NCBI GenBank assembly: GCA_903927295.1
Contig: CAIYMN010000203.1
Span: 1-64,000, forward strand
DNA from: an uncultured beta proteobacterium
GTDB lineage: Bacteria > Pseudomonadota > Gammaproteobacteria > Burkholderiales > Burkholderiaceae_C
Direction of reading: 5' to 3'
Length of the DNA: 64,000 bases
Of this stretch, positions 1 to 9,578 are shown piece after piece (positions within the stretch are counted from its first letter, which is position 1; each line of letters starts with the position of its first letter). The translations under genes and the position numbers were made by a program. The notes under the pieces are model-generated. The model was not told the origin of the DNA, did no database searches, and saw nothing but the letters and a program-made list of their open reading frames with translations.

Positions 1-788
1 TGGCAGTGCTGCTGCTGACCCATGTGAACTACCGCAGCGGCGCCATGCACGACATGGCGGCACTCACGGCGGCTGCGCACCGGGCCGGCGTACTCACGGT
101 GTGGGACCTGGCGCACAGTGCAGGCGCGGTGCCCGTGAACCTGAAAGCCGACCAGGCAGATTTTGCGGTCGGCTGTGGCTACAAGTACCTCAACGGTGGC
201 CCGGGCGCGCCGGCGTTTGTCTGGGTCAGCCCGCAGCATGCTGATCGTTTCTGGCAGCCACTGACGGGCTGGTGGGGCCATGCGGCGCCCTTTGCCTTTA
301 CGCCGGACTACCAACCCGCCAGCGGCATTGGGCGTTACCTGTGCGGCACCCAGCCCATCATCAGCCTGTCCGCACTGGCTTGCGGTCTCGACACCTTTGG
401 CGCCGCTGAGGCTTTGGGCGGCATGGCTGCGCTGCGCGCCAAGTCGCTGGCGCTGAGCGACTTGTTCATCACTCTGGTGGAACAGCGCTGCGCCGGCTAC
501 GGACTCAGTGTGGTGACGCCGCGCGAGCACGGGAGGCGCGGCTCGCAGGTCAGCCTGGCAAGAGCGCAGGGCGGCTACGCCATCATTCAGGCCCTGATCG
601 CGCGTGGTGTTGTCGGCGACTTTCGCCCCGGCGACGGCAAGCAACGAGCCGACATCCTGCGCTTTGGCTTGACACCGCTGTACACCGGTTTTGAAGATGT
701 GTGGCAGGCGCTGGAGCATCTGCGCGAGGTACTCACCAATGACGAATGGCAGCGCCCAGAGTTCAACCTGCGCAAGGCGGTGAGCTGA
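1..788 (+). CDS. kynU: Kynureninase, 3' portion (gene truncated by window start)
   Basis: PLP-enzyme motifs typical of kynureninase ([40 protein letters not shown]); followed 1 bp later by tryptophan 2,3-dioxygenase. Reading frame is open to the window edge. Confidence 0.93.
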   Translation, partial: AVLLLTHVNYRSGAMHDMAALTAAAHRAGVLTVWDLAHSAGAVPVNLKADQADFAVGCGYKYLNGGPGAPAFVWVSPQHADRFWQPLTGWWGHAAPFAFTPDYQPASGIGRYLCGTQPIISLSALACGLDTFGAAEALGGMAALRAKSLALSDLFITLVEQRCAGYGLSVVTPREHGRRGSQVSLARAQGGYAIIQALIARGVVGDFRPGDGKQRADILRFGLTPLYTGFEDVWQALEHLREVLTNDEWQRPEFNLRKAVS

Positions 789-789
789 T

Positions 790-1629
790 ATGGGCACGCC
801 CGAGCAGATCCTGGCTGCGGAAAATGCGAAGCTCGATTTCAGCCGAGCCATGAGCTATGGCGACTACCTGCACCTTGACCAGATTCTGGGCGCGCAAGTT
901 CCGTTGTCGCCCGATCACAACGAAATGCTGTTCATCGTCCAGCACCAGACCAGCGAGCTCTGGATGAAGCTGATGCTGCATGAACTGCAGGCGGCCATGG
1001 CCTGCATGGCAGGTGATGAACTGGGCAGCGCCTTCAAGATGCTGGCGCGTGTCAGCAAGATCATGGAGCAGTTGGTGCACGCATGGGACGTGCTGGCCAC
1101 GATGACGCCGCCCGAGTACAGCGCCATCCGTCCCTACCTGGCCAATTCCAGCGGCTTTCAGAGCGCGCAGTACCGCTGCATCGAGTTTGCGCTGGGCAAC
1201 AAGAACGCCGCCATGCTCAAACCGCACGCGCACCGGAGCGATCTGCTGGAGCAGGTGCAGACGGCGCTGCTGGCGCCATCGCTCTACGATCAGGCGCTTC
1301 GCCTGCTGTCGCGCCGCGGCATCGCCGTGCCCGACAGTCACACCGAGCGCGACTGGAGCCGGGCCTACAGCGCCAGTCCGGCCGTTGAAGCAGCCTGGCT
1401 GGTGGTGTACCGCAACCCTGGTGAACACTGGGACCTGTACCAACTGGGCGAGGAACTCACCGATCTCGAAGACGCCTTTCGGCTCTGGCGCTTTCGCCAT
1501 GTGACCACGGTCGAGCGGGTCATCGGCTTCAAGCGCGGCACCGGTGGCACCGGTGGCGTCAGCTACCTGCGCAAGATGCTTGACGTGGTGCTCTTCCCCG
1601 AAATCTGGACGCTGCGCACCAGCCTCTAA
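790..1629 (+). CDS. kynA: Tryptophan 2,3-dioxygenase
   Basis: Characteristic [16 protein letters not shown]...[23 protein letters not shown] and [13 protein letters not shown] motifs. Confidence 0.97.
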   Translation: MGTPEQILAAENAKLDFSRAMSYGDYLHLDQILGAQVPLSPDHNEMLFIVQHQTSELWMKLMLHELQAAMACMAGDELGSAFKMLARVSKIMEQLVHAWDVLATMTPPEYSAIRPYLANSSGFQSAQYRCIEFALGNKNAAMLKPHAHRSDLLEQVQTALLAPSLYDQALRLLSRRGIAVPDSHTERDWSRAYSASPAVEAAWLVVYRNPGEHWDLYQLGEELTDLEDAFRLWRFRHVTTVERVIGFKRGTGGTGGVSYLRKMLDVVLFPEIWTLRTSL

Positions 1630-2195
1630 AGTCGTAGCGCGCGACCGTGCTCCAGAGCCTCCAGGTTGGCACTGCGCTGCGTTGCGCCGCTCAAAGCCTC
1701 GGTAGCCTGGCGTACCTCGGCATAAGTGAACAGGAAATCTGGCTGGCTCGAAGCGAAGCCAAGCAGTACCAGGTTGGCCATGAGCGGGCTGTGCATCCGC
1801 AGCGCGACGGCGTCAGCATCGCAGGTATGAACTGTTACCTGCATTTCGCGCAGCAATTCAGCAACCCGGCGGTCGGGAAATGCCTGCCCATCCGGCGCGT
1901 TGACCACGCACATGGCGCTCAGGCCGTTGCATCTGGAGCGCAGATAGGGCAGGGTGCGGTGCGACTCCATGCAGTCCAGACCGAGCAGCAGATCAGCATC
2001 GCCTTCGCGAACCATCGGACTACTGAACTCCCCCATCTTCAGATGGGTCATGACCGAGCCGCCGCGCTGGGACATGCCAAATGTCTGCGACCCCAGCACC
2101 GGCACCTCTTTGCGTCGCGCCATTTCGATAAAGACCTTGGTCGTGAAAAGAACACCCTGGCCCCCGACCCCGGCAATGATGGCCTGCGCTCTCAT
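1626..2195 (-). CDS. iorB: Indolepyruvate oxidoreductase subunit beta (2-oxoacid:acceptor oxidoreductase gamma/beta family)
   Basis: [53 protein letters not shown]; start overlaps the stop of the upstream iorA (ATGA). ORF-track start at 2261 is probably too far upstream. Confidence 0.88.
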   Translation of the reverse strand: MRAQAIIAGVGGQGVLFTTKVFIEMARRKEVPVLGSQTFGMSQRGGSVMTHLKMGEFSSPMVREGDADLLLGLDCMESHRTLPYLRSRCNGLSAMCVVNAPDGQAFPDRRVAELLREMQVTVHTCDADAVALRMHSPLMANLVLLGFASSQPDFLFTYAEVRQATEALSGATQRSANLEALEHGRALRL

Positions 2196-5100
2196 GGCTG
2201 TGCCTGCACCAGCAGGATAGAGCGTGGCTGTATCGCGCCCTGCGCGCAGACCTGGATGCAAAGGCCGCAGTCGATGCAGGTGCGTCGGTCAATGTCGACC
2301 AGTCCATCGGGTCGGCGCTGGAGCGAAGGGCATTCGAACCAGGTGGTGCAATAGCCGCAGGCAATGCAGACACCGGTACTCGGCATACTGATCGCGCCAC
2401 GCGGGCATTGCGCCTGGCAAACGCGGCAAGCCGTGCATTTGTCGGCATCGATCTGGTAGCTGCCCGCGACCAGCGTGATGGCGCCAGTGGGACATACATG
2501 GACGCAAATGTCACAGTGCGTGCAGACGCCGCAGTGAAAGCAGCGCTCGCTGGCCTCGGCGCTGGCGGCTTCGGTGCCCAGACCAAGATTGACTTCGTCG
2601 AAGTTCCAGATTGAATCGGCCGGCGCTCGATGGCGCGCCTGCGCGCGCTCGGTCTTGCTGAAGAACTGCAGCTTGATATCGTGCGCTGAGGCCACTGGCA
2701 ATGCCTGCTGCGCACGCACCGGGCCGGCGCTTGCCAGCTTCGCGCAGGCGATGCCCGGTCCGGCTGCCAGTTGCAGCACAGGTGCATCAATTGTGCTGCC
2801 ACCAAGGCGCGCATGGATCCCCATGGCGGCTCGCTTGCCTGCGTTGACGGCGCCGACCACGGTGCCGACGCCACTGCTGGCGGCATCACCACCAGCAAAA
2901 ATTCGCAACTGTGCAGTACATCCCCACGGGTCGACCTGGAGTCGGCCATGCAGGGCCAAACCCGGCTCGCTGAGGTAGGCCAGGTCGGCATCGCCGCCGA
3001 TACACACCAGGACACTCTCGACCTCATTGGTTTGCGTGTAGAAGGGCGGCGAATTTGCCGGCAAATCCGGCTTCGCCAGCGCAAGGTCGCGCAGCAGCAG
3101 TTTGAGGCGTTGGGTCTCGCCTGGCTCGAAACTGACGGGCACCAGCGCGTGATGAAACACGATGCCCTCTTCGCGTGCCGCGCTCACCTCCTCGGGTATC
3201 GCCAGCAGGACGTCGTAGTAAACGTCCACCACAGCACCCTTGCGCCGCGCGCTGCGTGCCGCGTCGATGGCGGTGTTGCCGCCGCCGATCACAGCGACGC
3301 GCCCGCCAAGCACGGGTACCTCGTCGGCGCGCAAGCGGTACAAGTAGTCGAGTCCGCTGAGCACTCCGGCACGGTCTTCGCCGGCAATGTGGAGACGCCT
3401 TTGTTGCCAGGCGCCAGTTGCCAGATAGACGGCGTCAAAGCGGTCCAGTTCTGACCAGGCGAGGTTGGCGCCCAGACGAACCCCAGTGTGCACGGTGACG
3501 CCAAGCGACTTGAATACCTCGAGTTCACGGTGCAGCACACTGGTCGGTAGCCGGTATTGCGTAATGGCCCAACGCAGCATGCCGCCAATTTCGGGTAGCG
3601 ACTCAAAGATCTCGACACCGTAGCCCAAGCGCGCCAACTGGTATGCCGCGGTCAGGCCGGAAGGACCGCCTCCAACGACAGCAACCGTTTTGCCGAGTGA
3701 CTGCCCCCGCCTGGCGAAGCCGGCGGCCGAGCGACCGCGGTCACCCGCCATGCGCTCGATGGCATTGATCGACAGCGCGCCGTCATAGACGCTTCGATTG
3801 CAGTTGCTCTCGCACGGATGCGGACAGACCCGGCCCAGCGTGGACGGAAACGGATGTTCCTCGTACAGCATGTTGGCGGCATCCAACCATTGGTCTTGCG
3901 CCGCCAGCGTCATCAGCCGCTCGATGTCGTTGCCGGCCGGGCAGGCTTCAGAACAGGGCGACAAGCGGTCCTGGTGGTGCGGCATCCACGGTGCATCGAG
4001 TGCCGCGACGGTGCCTGGTGAACGCGCCCGCGGCCCATGCCGCACCTCGACCGCAATGGGTACCTTGCCCGGACCCAAGCCTTTGTGCTGGGCGACGCAG
4101 GCGTAGCGGGCCAGCACAACGGCGACGCCGCCCTTCGGGGCACGGCTGTGCGCCAGCGCGTCCAGCAGCACGCGATGAAAGCTGGCGAGGTCGTTGGGGT
4201 CAGCATGCACGAGGTAGTCGATTCCGCAGCCCCGGATCAGGGACTCCAGCTTCACAATGCCGCCAGCGTGGCCGTCGGCGGTCTGGCCGGACTCGGGAGT
4301 CGGCTGCATGCCCGTCATGCCAGTGGTGCCGTTGTCCAGCACCAAGAGGACAAAACGCGCACCGTTGTAGACAGCGTTCTCCAGCCCCGCTGCCCCGGAA
4401 TGAAAGAAGGTGCCATCGCCGATGGTGGCGAAAATCGGCGGGGCTTTGCCGTCCTGAGCGTAGGCGTGATAGAAGCCAGATGCCATCGAGATCGACGCTC
4501 CCATGTCGTGCACGGTGTCAACTGCACCCTGGTTCAGCCCGAGCGTGTAGCAGCCAATGTCGCCCGGGAAGAGGGCATCCGGAAAGGCGCGTCGCAGGGC
4601 GTAAAACGTGGCGCGGTGACCGCAGCCGGGGCAGAAGGTGGGACGACGCACTGGCAATTGCAGAGTCGCCACGGCCTGCAGCATGCGGTTGGCGGCTCTC
4701 GCATGGGCGATCAGCCCGACCTCGCTGGCGGCCGCGAGCAGATATTTTTCGATGACCTCGGGGGTCAGTTCGCCGTGCGACGGAACATGCCCGCTCAGGC
4801 GCCCCCAGACCGGTATCGGCAGCCTGATCTGGAGTTCGACCGCCGCGTCGGCTTCCTCAAACACAATGAGCCGCTCGCAGCGGTTCGAAAAATCATCGAG
4901 CAAAGCCCGCGGCAGTGGATAGGCAGTGGCGATCTTCAGAATTGGACACTGGTCTGCCAGCCCCAGGGAGGGCAGCAAATCATTCAGGTAGGCGTAGCTG
5001 ACGCCGGCCGCAATGATGCCGAGCGGTGAGCGCAACTGGCTGGATCCCGGTGGGAAGAAGGCCTGATTGCCGGGCCAGTGCTCGAACTCTTTTTCAATCG

Positions 5101-5755
5101 CCGCCAGTTTTTCGTTGAGTTCCTTGTGCAATTGCAGGCGGGCGCGTGGCGCCGCCGCCCAGCGCTGCGGATTTTTCTCGAAATCGGCGCTTCGACCAGC
5201 GACCTGGACAGGCTTGCATTCGATCGATTGGTCGGAGTGACAGACGCGTACCGTGGGCCGCAGCAAGATCGGCATCTGATGACGTTCGGACAGCTCGAAG
5301 GCGAGCGTGACCATGTCCTTGGCTTCGTTCGGCGTACTCGGGTCGAGCGCCGGGATCTTCGAGAAAAGAGAGAACAAGCGCGAGTCCTGCTCTGTTTGTG
5401 ACGAGTGCAGTCCGGGGTCATCAGCGACTATCAGAACCAGGCCGCCCATCACACCGACATAGGCCGCGGAAAGCGCAGCATCCGCCGCCACATTGAGTCC
5501 CACCTGTTTCATGGCCACAGCTGCGCGTTTGCCGGCATAAGCCGCGGCCAGCGCCGTTTCGAGCGCCACCTTCTCATTGGTTGACCACTCGGCGTAGACC
5601 TTGACGCCCAGTTCGTCCCTGAACTCGATCACGGCCGGCAGTATTTCGGAGCTTGGCGTGCCCGGATAGGCGCTCACGAACTGGCAGCCCGATTCCACCA
5701 GGCCTCTGGCAATGGCCTCGTTTCCCAGCATCACGCGGTGGTCACTGGTGTTCAT
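2192..5755 (-). CDS. iorA: Indolepyruvate oxidoreductase subunit alpha fused to a GltD-like FAD/NAD(P) oxidoreductase and a multi-[4Fe-4S] ferredoxin region
   Basis: 1187 aa; N-terminal IorA domains (PGTPSSEILPAV, TPP region GDIGCYTLGLNQGAVDTVHDMGASISMASG, GDGTFFHSG); middle GltD-like (VAVVGGGPSGLTAAYQLARLGYGVEIFE, VAVIGGGNTAIDAARSA); C-terminal Cys clusters (CFHCGVCTHCDICVHVCP, CTACRVCQAQCP, CIDCGLCIQVC). Confidence 0.88.
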   Translation of the reverse strand: MNTSDHRVMLGNEAIARGLVESGCQFVSAYPGTPSSEILPAVIEFRDELGVKVYAEWSTNEKVALETALAAAYAGKRAAVAMKQVGLNVAADAALSAAYVGVMGGLVLIVADDPGLHSSQTEQDSRLFSLFSKIPALDPSTPNEAKDMVTLAFELSERHQMPILLRPTVRVCHSDQSIECKPVQVAGRSADFEKNPQRWAAAPRARLQLHKELNEKLAAIEKEFEHWPGNQAFFPPGSSQLRSPLGIIAAGVSYAYLNDLLPSLGLADQCPILKIATAYPLPRALLDDFSNRCERLIVFEEADAAVELQIRLPIPVWGRLSGHVPSHGELTPEVIEKYLLAAASEVGLIAHARAANRMLQAVATLQLPVRRPTFCPGCGHRATFYALRRAFPDALFPGDIGCYTLGLNQGAVDTVHDMGASISMASGFYHAYAQDGKAPPIFATIGDGTFFHSGAAGLENAVYNGARFVLLVLDNGTTGMTGMQPTPESGQTADGHAGGIVKLESLIRGCGIDYLVHADPNDLASFHRVLLDALAHSRAPKGGVAVVLARYACVAQHKGLGPGKVPIAVEVRHGPRARSPGTVAALDAPWMPHHQDRLSPCSEACPAGNDIERLMTLAAQDQWLDAANMLYEEHPFPSTLGRVCPHPCESNCNRSVYDGALSINAIERMAGDRGRSAAGFARRGQSLGKTVAVVGGGPSGLTAAYQLARLGYGVEIFESLPEIGGMLRWAITQYRLPTSVLHRELEVFKSLGVTVHTGVRLGANLAWSELDRFDAVYLATGAWQQRRLHIAGEDRAGVLSGLDYLYRLRADEVPVLGGRVAVIGGGNTAIDAARSARRKGAVVDVYYDVLLAIPEEVSAAREEGIVFHHALVPVSFEPGETQRLKLLLRDLALAKPDLPANSPPFYTQTNEVESVLVCIGGDADLAYLSEPGLALHGRLQVDPWGCTAQLRIFAGGDAASSGVGTVVGAVNAGKRAAMGIHARLGGSTIDAPVLQLAAGPGIACAKLASAGPVRAQQALPVASAHDIKLQFFSKTERAQARHRAPADSIWNFDEVNLGLGTEAASAEASERCFHCGVCTHCDICVHVCPTGAITLVAGSYQIDADKCTACRVCQAQCPRGAISMPSTGVCIACGYCTTWFECPSLQRRPDGLVDIDRRTCIDCGLCIQVCAQGAIQPRSILLVQAQP

Positions 5756-6132
5756 CGTCTGACCCTCAGTTGTCGATATCCGAAGGCTGCAGCGGCGTGG
5801 TCATCGGTACACCTCCGTCTGTTCGAATGAAAGAAGGGCGAAGATAAGTCAGTTTTCTGAAGCGTGGTGTCGGTTATTTGCGACACGCTCGAAATTTCAT
5901 CGTGTCGGGCAAAGGACTACTGGGTGGCTACAGCGGAAGCGCGCCTATAAAGGTGTGCATCTCATGGAGGGTTCAGGAACACCAGGACGAAGTGGTTCGT
6001 GCAGTGGCACGTCCAGAGTGTGAAGCGGGTCGGCATCATGGCTGATATACCGCCCTGAATCGATTCAATTTGACTTATGATCCGCGTCGTCCTGCCGGCG
6101 CTCTCGCCGGCGCCTGCTTTTGGAGAACCCTG

Positions 6133-6741
6133 GTGCATTTAGTTTGTCTTGATCTTGAAGGTGTGCTGGTTCCGGAAATCTGGATCGAATTCGCTGAGCG
6201 TACTGGCATACCCGAATTGCGCCGCACTACGCGCGACGAACCTGATTACGACAAACTGATGAAATACCGGCTCAACCTGCTGCGCCAGCACAAGCTGGGT
6301 TTGAGCGATATCCGCGAAGTCATTTCCGGGACACGCCCGCTGGTCGGCGCCAAGGAATTTCTCGATACGCTGCGGCGCGAATTCCAGGTCATCATCCTTT
6401 CCGACACGTTTTACGAATTTGCCATGCCGCTCATGGAACAGTTGGCCATGCCAACGCTGCTGTGCCACAAACTCGAAGCTGATATCAACGGCATGCTGGT
6501 GGACTACCACCTGCGCATGCCGAACCAGAAGATGGAGGCTGTGCGGCGCTTCAAAGAAATCAACTTCAAGGTCATAGCCGCCGGCGATTCCTACAACGAC
6601 ACGGCAATGTTGGCAGAGGCCAATGCGGGCATCCTGTTCAGTCCGCCGCAAAACGTGATCGACGAGTTTCCGCAGTTTCCGGTCACGCGAAACTATGGGG
6701 AACTGCGCACGGAAATTGACAAAGCGCGCGCGAATTTCTGA
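6133..6741 (+). CDS. thrH: Bifunctional phosphoserine phosphatase/homoserine phosphotransferase ThrH
   Basis: VHLVCLDLEGVLVPEIWIEFAERTGIPELRRTTRDEPDYDKLM...SDTFYEF...AAGDSYNDTAML; HAD motifs. GTG start at 6133 with GGAGA upstream. Confidence 0.93.
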   Translation: MHLVCLDLEGVLVPEIWIEFAERTGIPELRRTTRDEPDYDKLMKYRLNLLRQHKLGLSDIREVISGTRPLVGAKEFLDTLRREFQVIILSDTFYEFAMPLMEQLAMPTLLCHKLEADINGMLVDYHLRMPNQKMEAVRRFKEINFKVIAAGDSYNDTAMLAEANAGILFSPPQNVIDEFPQFPVTRNYGELRTEIDKARANF

Positions 6742-7215
6742 GCCGGGGGTGGTCAGCCAGTGACCGTTGAAACTTGCGACGACGCATCGGCCATGGCGCA
6801 GGGCCGTCCCGCTCATCTGCCTCGCGCGGCAGAATCGATGTCTAGACGCAACATCCTGGTGGCATCAAGTTTGAGTGCGGATGCCACTGGTTCGAGCTGC
6901 TTGTTATTGAATTGAAATCTTGGCCACATTGCGGACCGTCCACGGCTTTCTTGACGGCTGGTATGGGTTCGATTGACCGACGCAGTTGTCAGCCACCGTG
7001 CAGGCGTCGTCATCAAAAGCGAGGCAGTCGATCTCGACGTTTCCTGATTTCGTGGGCAACAGAAACTGGGCCGAAGCCGTTGACACCTGTTTCTAATGCG
7101 CCTATCGTATACCGAATACCGGATGCCATTGGGGATATGTCTGCTGCGGAGCACGACGTGGCGCCAGTTAGTCATCTCAGAGTGTTGTGAACAACTATTG
7201 ACGGAGACAAGTTGC

Positions 7216-8061
7216 ATGATTCAGCCTCAACGCCAACCCGAGATGCCAGACCTGCGCGTCGTTGCAGTGGCCGACCTGCTGCTGCACGAGCAGCACGACG
7301 CGCAGCGTAGCGAGCCACTGTCGCAGCGACTGCGCACCGATGGCGTGCTGAAGAATCCACCTATCGTGGCGGCGATTCCGGGCGAGCAACGCTTCGTTGT
7401 GCTCGACGGCGCCAATCGAGTCACTGCAGCGCAGGCTCTGGGAATGGAGCACATTGCGGTTCAGGTTGTTGATTACGAGGATCCGGAACTGATTCTTGAT
7501 ACCTGGTATCACCTTATCAAGGGCATGCGTGTTGAGCAATTCAAGGAGTTGCTGGCCGGTCTCGCGGGCATCCGAACCGAGCCAGCCGACTTGATGCACG
7601 CGCGGGCGCTACTGGCAAGGCGGGAATCGCTTGCCTTCGTCGAATATCCCAATGGTGAGGTCTGTAGTCTGTTTGCCGAGGGCAATTTGCACCAGCGAAC
7701 GCAGCGTCTCAACGACATCGTTGACCTCTACAAGGTGCGCGGGCGAATCTTTCGCGCCAATACCGATCATCTGCCGTCCTTGCTGCCGCTGTACGACGAC
7801 ATTACGGTGCTGGTGGTGTTTCCGCACTACGCGCCGGCCGAGATTGTTGACCTGGCCCGGGTTGGTGCTTTCCTGCCCGCCGGCATTTCGCGCCACTTGA
7901 TTCCACGCCGTGCGCTGCGCATCAATTTGCCGCTAGCGATGCTGGGCAACGGTGCCAGCCTGGCTGAAAAGAACCGCTGGCTAAGCGACTGGATGAAGCA
8001 AAAGGTAGCGGCGAAGGCCGCGCGCTATTACCAGGAATCGACTTTCCTGTTTGATGAGTGA
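7216..8061 (+). CDS. ParB-fold protein resembling SbnI/SerK-type free serine kinases
   Basis: N-terminal ParB-like motif (LRTDGVLKNPPIVAAIPGEQRFVVLDGANRVTAAQALGMEHIAVQVVDY) and C-terminal SbnI-like segment (FLPAGISRHLIPRRALRINLPLAML). ATG at 7216 preceded by GGAGA. Confidence 0.75.
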   Translation: MIQPQRQPEMPDLRVVAVADLLLHEQHDAQRSEPLSQRLRTDGVLKNPPIVAAIPGEQRFVVLDGANRVTAAQALGMEHIAVQVVDYEDPELILDTWYHLIKGMRVEQFKELLAGLAGIRTEPADLMHARALLARRESLAFVEYPNGEVCSLFAEGNLHQRTQRLNDIVDLYKVRGRIFRANTDHLPSLLPLYDDITVLVVFPHYAPAEIVDLARVGAFLPAGISRHLIPRRALRINLPLAMLGNGASLAEKNRWLSDWMKQKVAAKAARYYQESTFLFDE

Positions 8062-8206
8062 TGGGTCGCCCGTGCTGGCCCTTCCTTCCATCAAGGGCAG
8101 GGTAAACCTCAACAAGCACGGTCTTTTCATTCGTGCTAAAAGCGCGCATACTGTATACGGGAAATACCCCCGCCCACGTTACATATAAATTATCTGAGGA
8201 GCAACC

Positions 8207-9577
8207 ATGAGCCATCAAACGAAGTACCTGTTGGAAGAGAGCCAGATGCCACGCTTCTGGTACAACATTCAGGCGGACCTGCCCAAGCCGGCACCAGCCG
8301 TTTTGCATCCGGGCACCCTGCAGCCCGTCGGTCCTGACGATCTGTCACCGCTATTTCCCATGGCCTTGATCATGCAGGAAGTGAGCATGGAGCGCGAGAT
8401 AGAGATTCCTGAACCCGTGCGTGATGTGTTTCGACTCTGGCGTCCGGCGCCCATGTTCCGGGCGCACCGACTAGAAAAGGCGCTCGGCACTCCAGCCAGG
8501 ATTTATTACAAATATGAAGGCGTCAGCCCGGCTGGCAGCCACAAGCCAAATACGGCCGTGCCGCAGGCGTTCTACAACAAGGAAGCGGGTGTGAAACGGA
8601 TAACGACCGAGACGGGCGCCGGACAATGGGGTTCATCGATGGCCTTTGCTGGTTCCTTGTTCGGGCTGCAAGTCGAAGTCTTTCAGGTGCGTGTTTCGTA
8701 TGACCAGAAACCCTATCGGCGCGCCTTGATGGAAACCTATGGTGCACGCTGTGTCGCATCGCCTTCCAATGAGACCGTCTATGGGCGCTCGGTGCTCGCG
8801 GAGAACCCGAATCATCAGGGCAGCTTGGGAATCGCCATTTCCGAGGCGGTTGAGTTGGCTGTACAGCGCGAAGACACCAAGTACGCTTTGGGCTCCGTGC
8901 TCAACCACGTATTGTTGCATCAGACCATCATTGGCCAGGAGGCGATGGAGCAGATGCAGATGGCCGATGACTGGCCCGATGTGGTGGTGGGTTGCTGCGG
9001 TGGCGGTTCCAACTTTGCCGGTATCGCTTTTCCGTTTATGGGCCATGGATTACGCGGCGGGAAAACCTCGCGCTTTGTCGCGGTCGAACCTGCAGCATGC
9101 CCGTCATTGACGCGCGGCAAGTACGCCTACGACTTTGGCGACACCGGTCGCATGACACCACTGACCAAGATGCACACCCTGGGTAGCCAGTTCACGCCGC
9201 CGGGCTTTCACGCGGGGGGCCTGCGCTACCATGGCATGTCGCCATTGGTATCGCATTGCAAGGAACTGGGTTTGCTTGAAGCCGTTGCCTACAACCAGGT
9301 TGAATGCTTTGAAGCCGCGGTGCTGTTTGCACGCAACGAGGGCATTGTGCCGGCACCCGAGTCCAGCCACGCGATCAAGGGTGCCATCGCGGAAGCTCTG
9401 CGATGCAAGCGCGAGGGCAAGGCTGAGACTATTCTCTTCAATCTGTCCGGCCACGGTCACTTTGACATGATGGCGTACCAGAAGTATTTTGCCGGCGATA
9501 TGTCCGACGCGCTGTACGAAGAAGCCGAACTGACGAAATCGTTGGCAGGTCTGCCCAACGTGCCGGAAACGGCTTGA
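8207..9577 (+). CDS. TrpB2-type tryptophan synthase beta subunit
   Basis: WYNIQADLP...RPAPMFRAHRLEKALGTPARIYYKYEGVSPAGSHKPNTAVPQAFYNKEAGVKRITTETGAGQWG...CCGGGSNF; the N-terminal YN-ADLP and RP-P--RA-RLE--L-TPARIY-KYEG patterns fit the TrpB2 subfamily rather than the TrpA-partnered TrpB1. SD GAGGAG. Confidence 0.92.
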   Translation: MSHQTKYLLEESQMPRFWYNIQADLPKPAPAVLHPGTLQPVGPDDLSPLFPMALIMQEVSMEREIEIPEPVRDVFRLWRPAPMFRAHRLEKALGTPARIYYKYEGVSPAGSHKPNTAVPQAFYNKEAGVKRITTETGAGQWGSSMAFAGSLFGLQVEVFQVRVSYDQKPYRRALMETYGARCVASPSNETVYGRSVLAENPNHQGSLGIAISEAVELAVQREDTKYALGSVLNHVLLHQTIIGQEAMEQMQMADDWPDVVVGCCGGGSNFAGIAFPFMGHGLRGGKTSRFVAVEPAACPSLTRGKYAYDFGDTGRMTPLTKMHTLGSQFTPPGFHAGGLRYHGMSPLVSHCKELGLLEAVAYNQVECFEAAVLFARNEGIVPAPESSHAIKGAIAEALRCKREGKAETILFNLSGHGHFDMMAYQKYFAGDMSDALYEEAELTKSLAGLPNVPETA

Positions 9578-9578
9578 G

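Noticed and set aside
2020-3084. 354-aa minus-strand ORF in alternative frame of iorA/iorB
   Set aside because: Arg/Ser/Pro-rich frame-shifted translation of the real gene.
4037-5029. 330-aa plus-strand ORF antisense to iorA
   Set aside because: Shadow ORF with no coherent domain; iorA is a certain coding frame.
6885-6975. T-loop-like GGTTCGA motifs suggesting a tRNA
   Set aside because: Flanking bases do not form a T-stem or acceptor stem; no cloverleaf.
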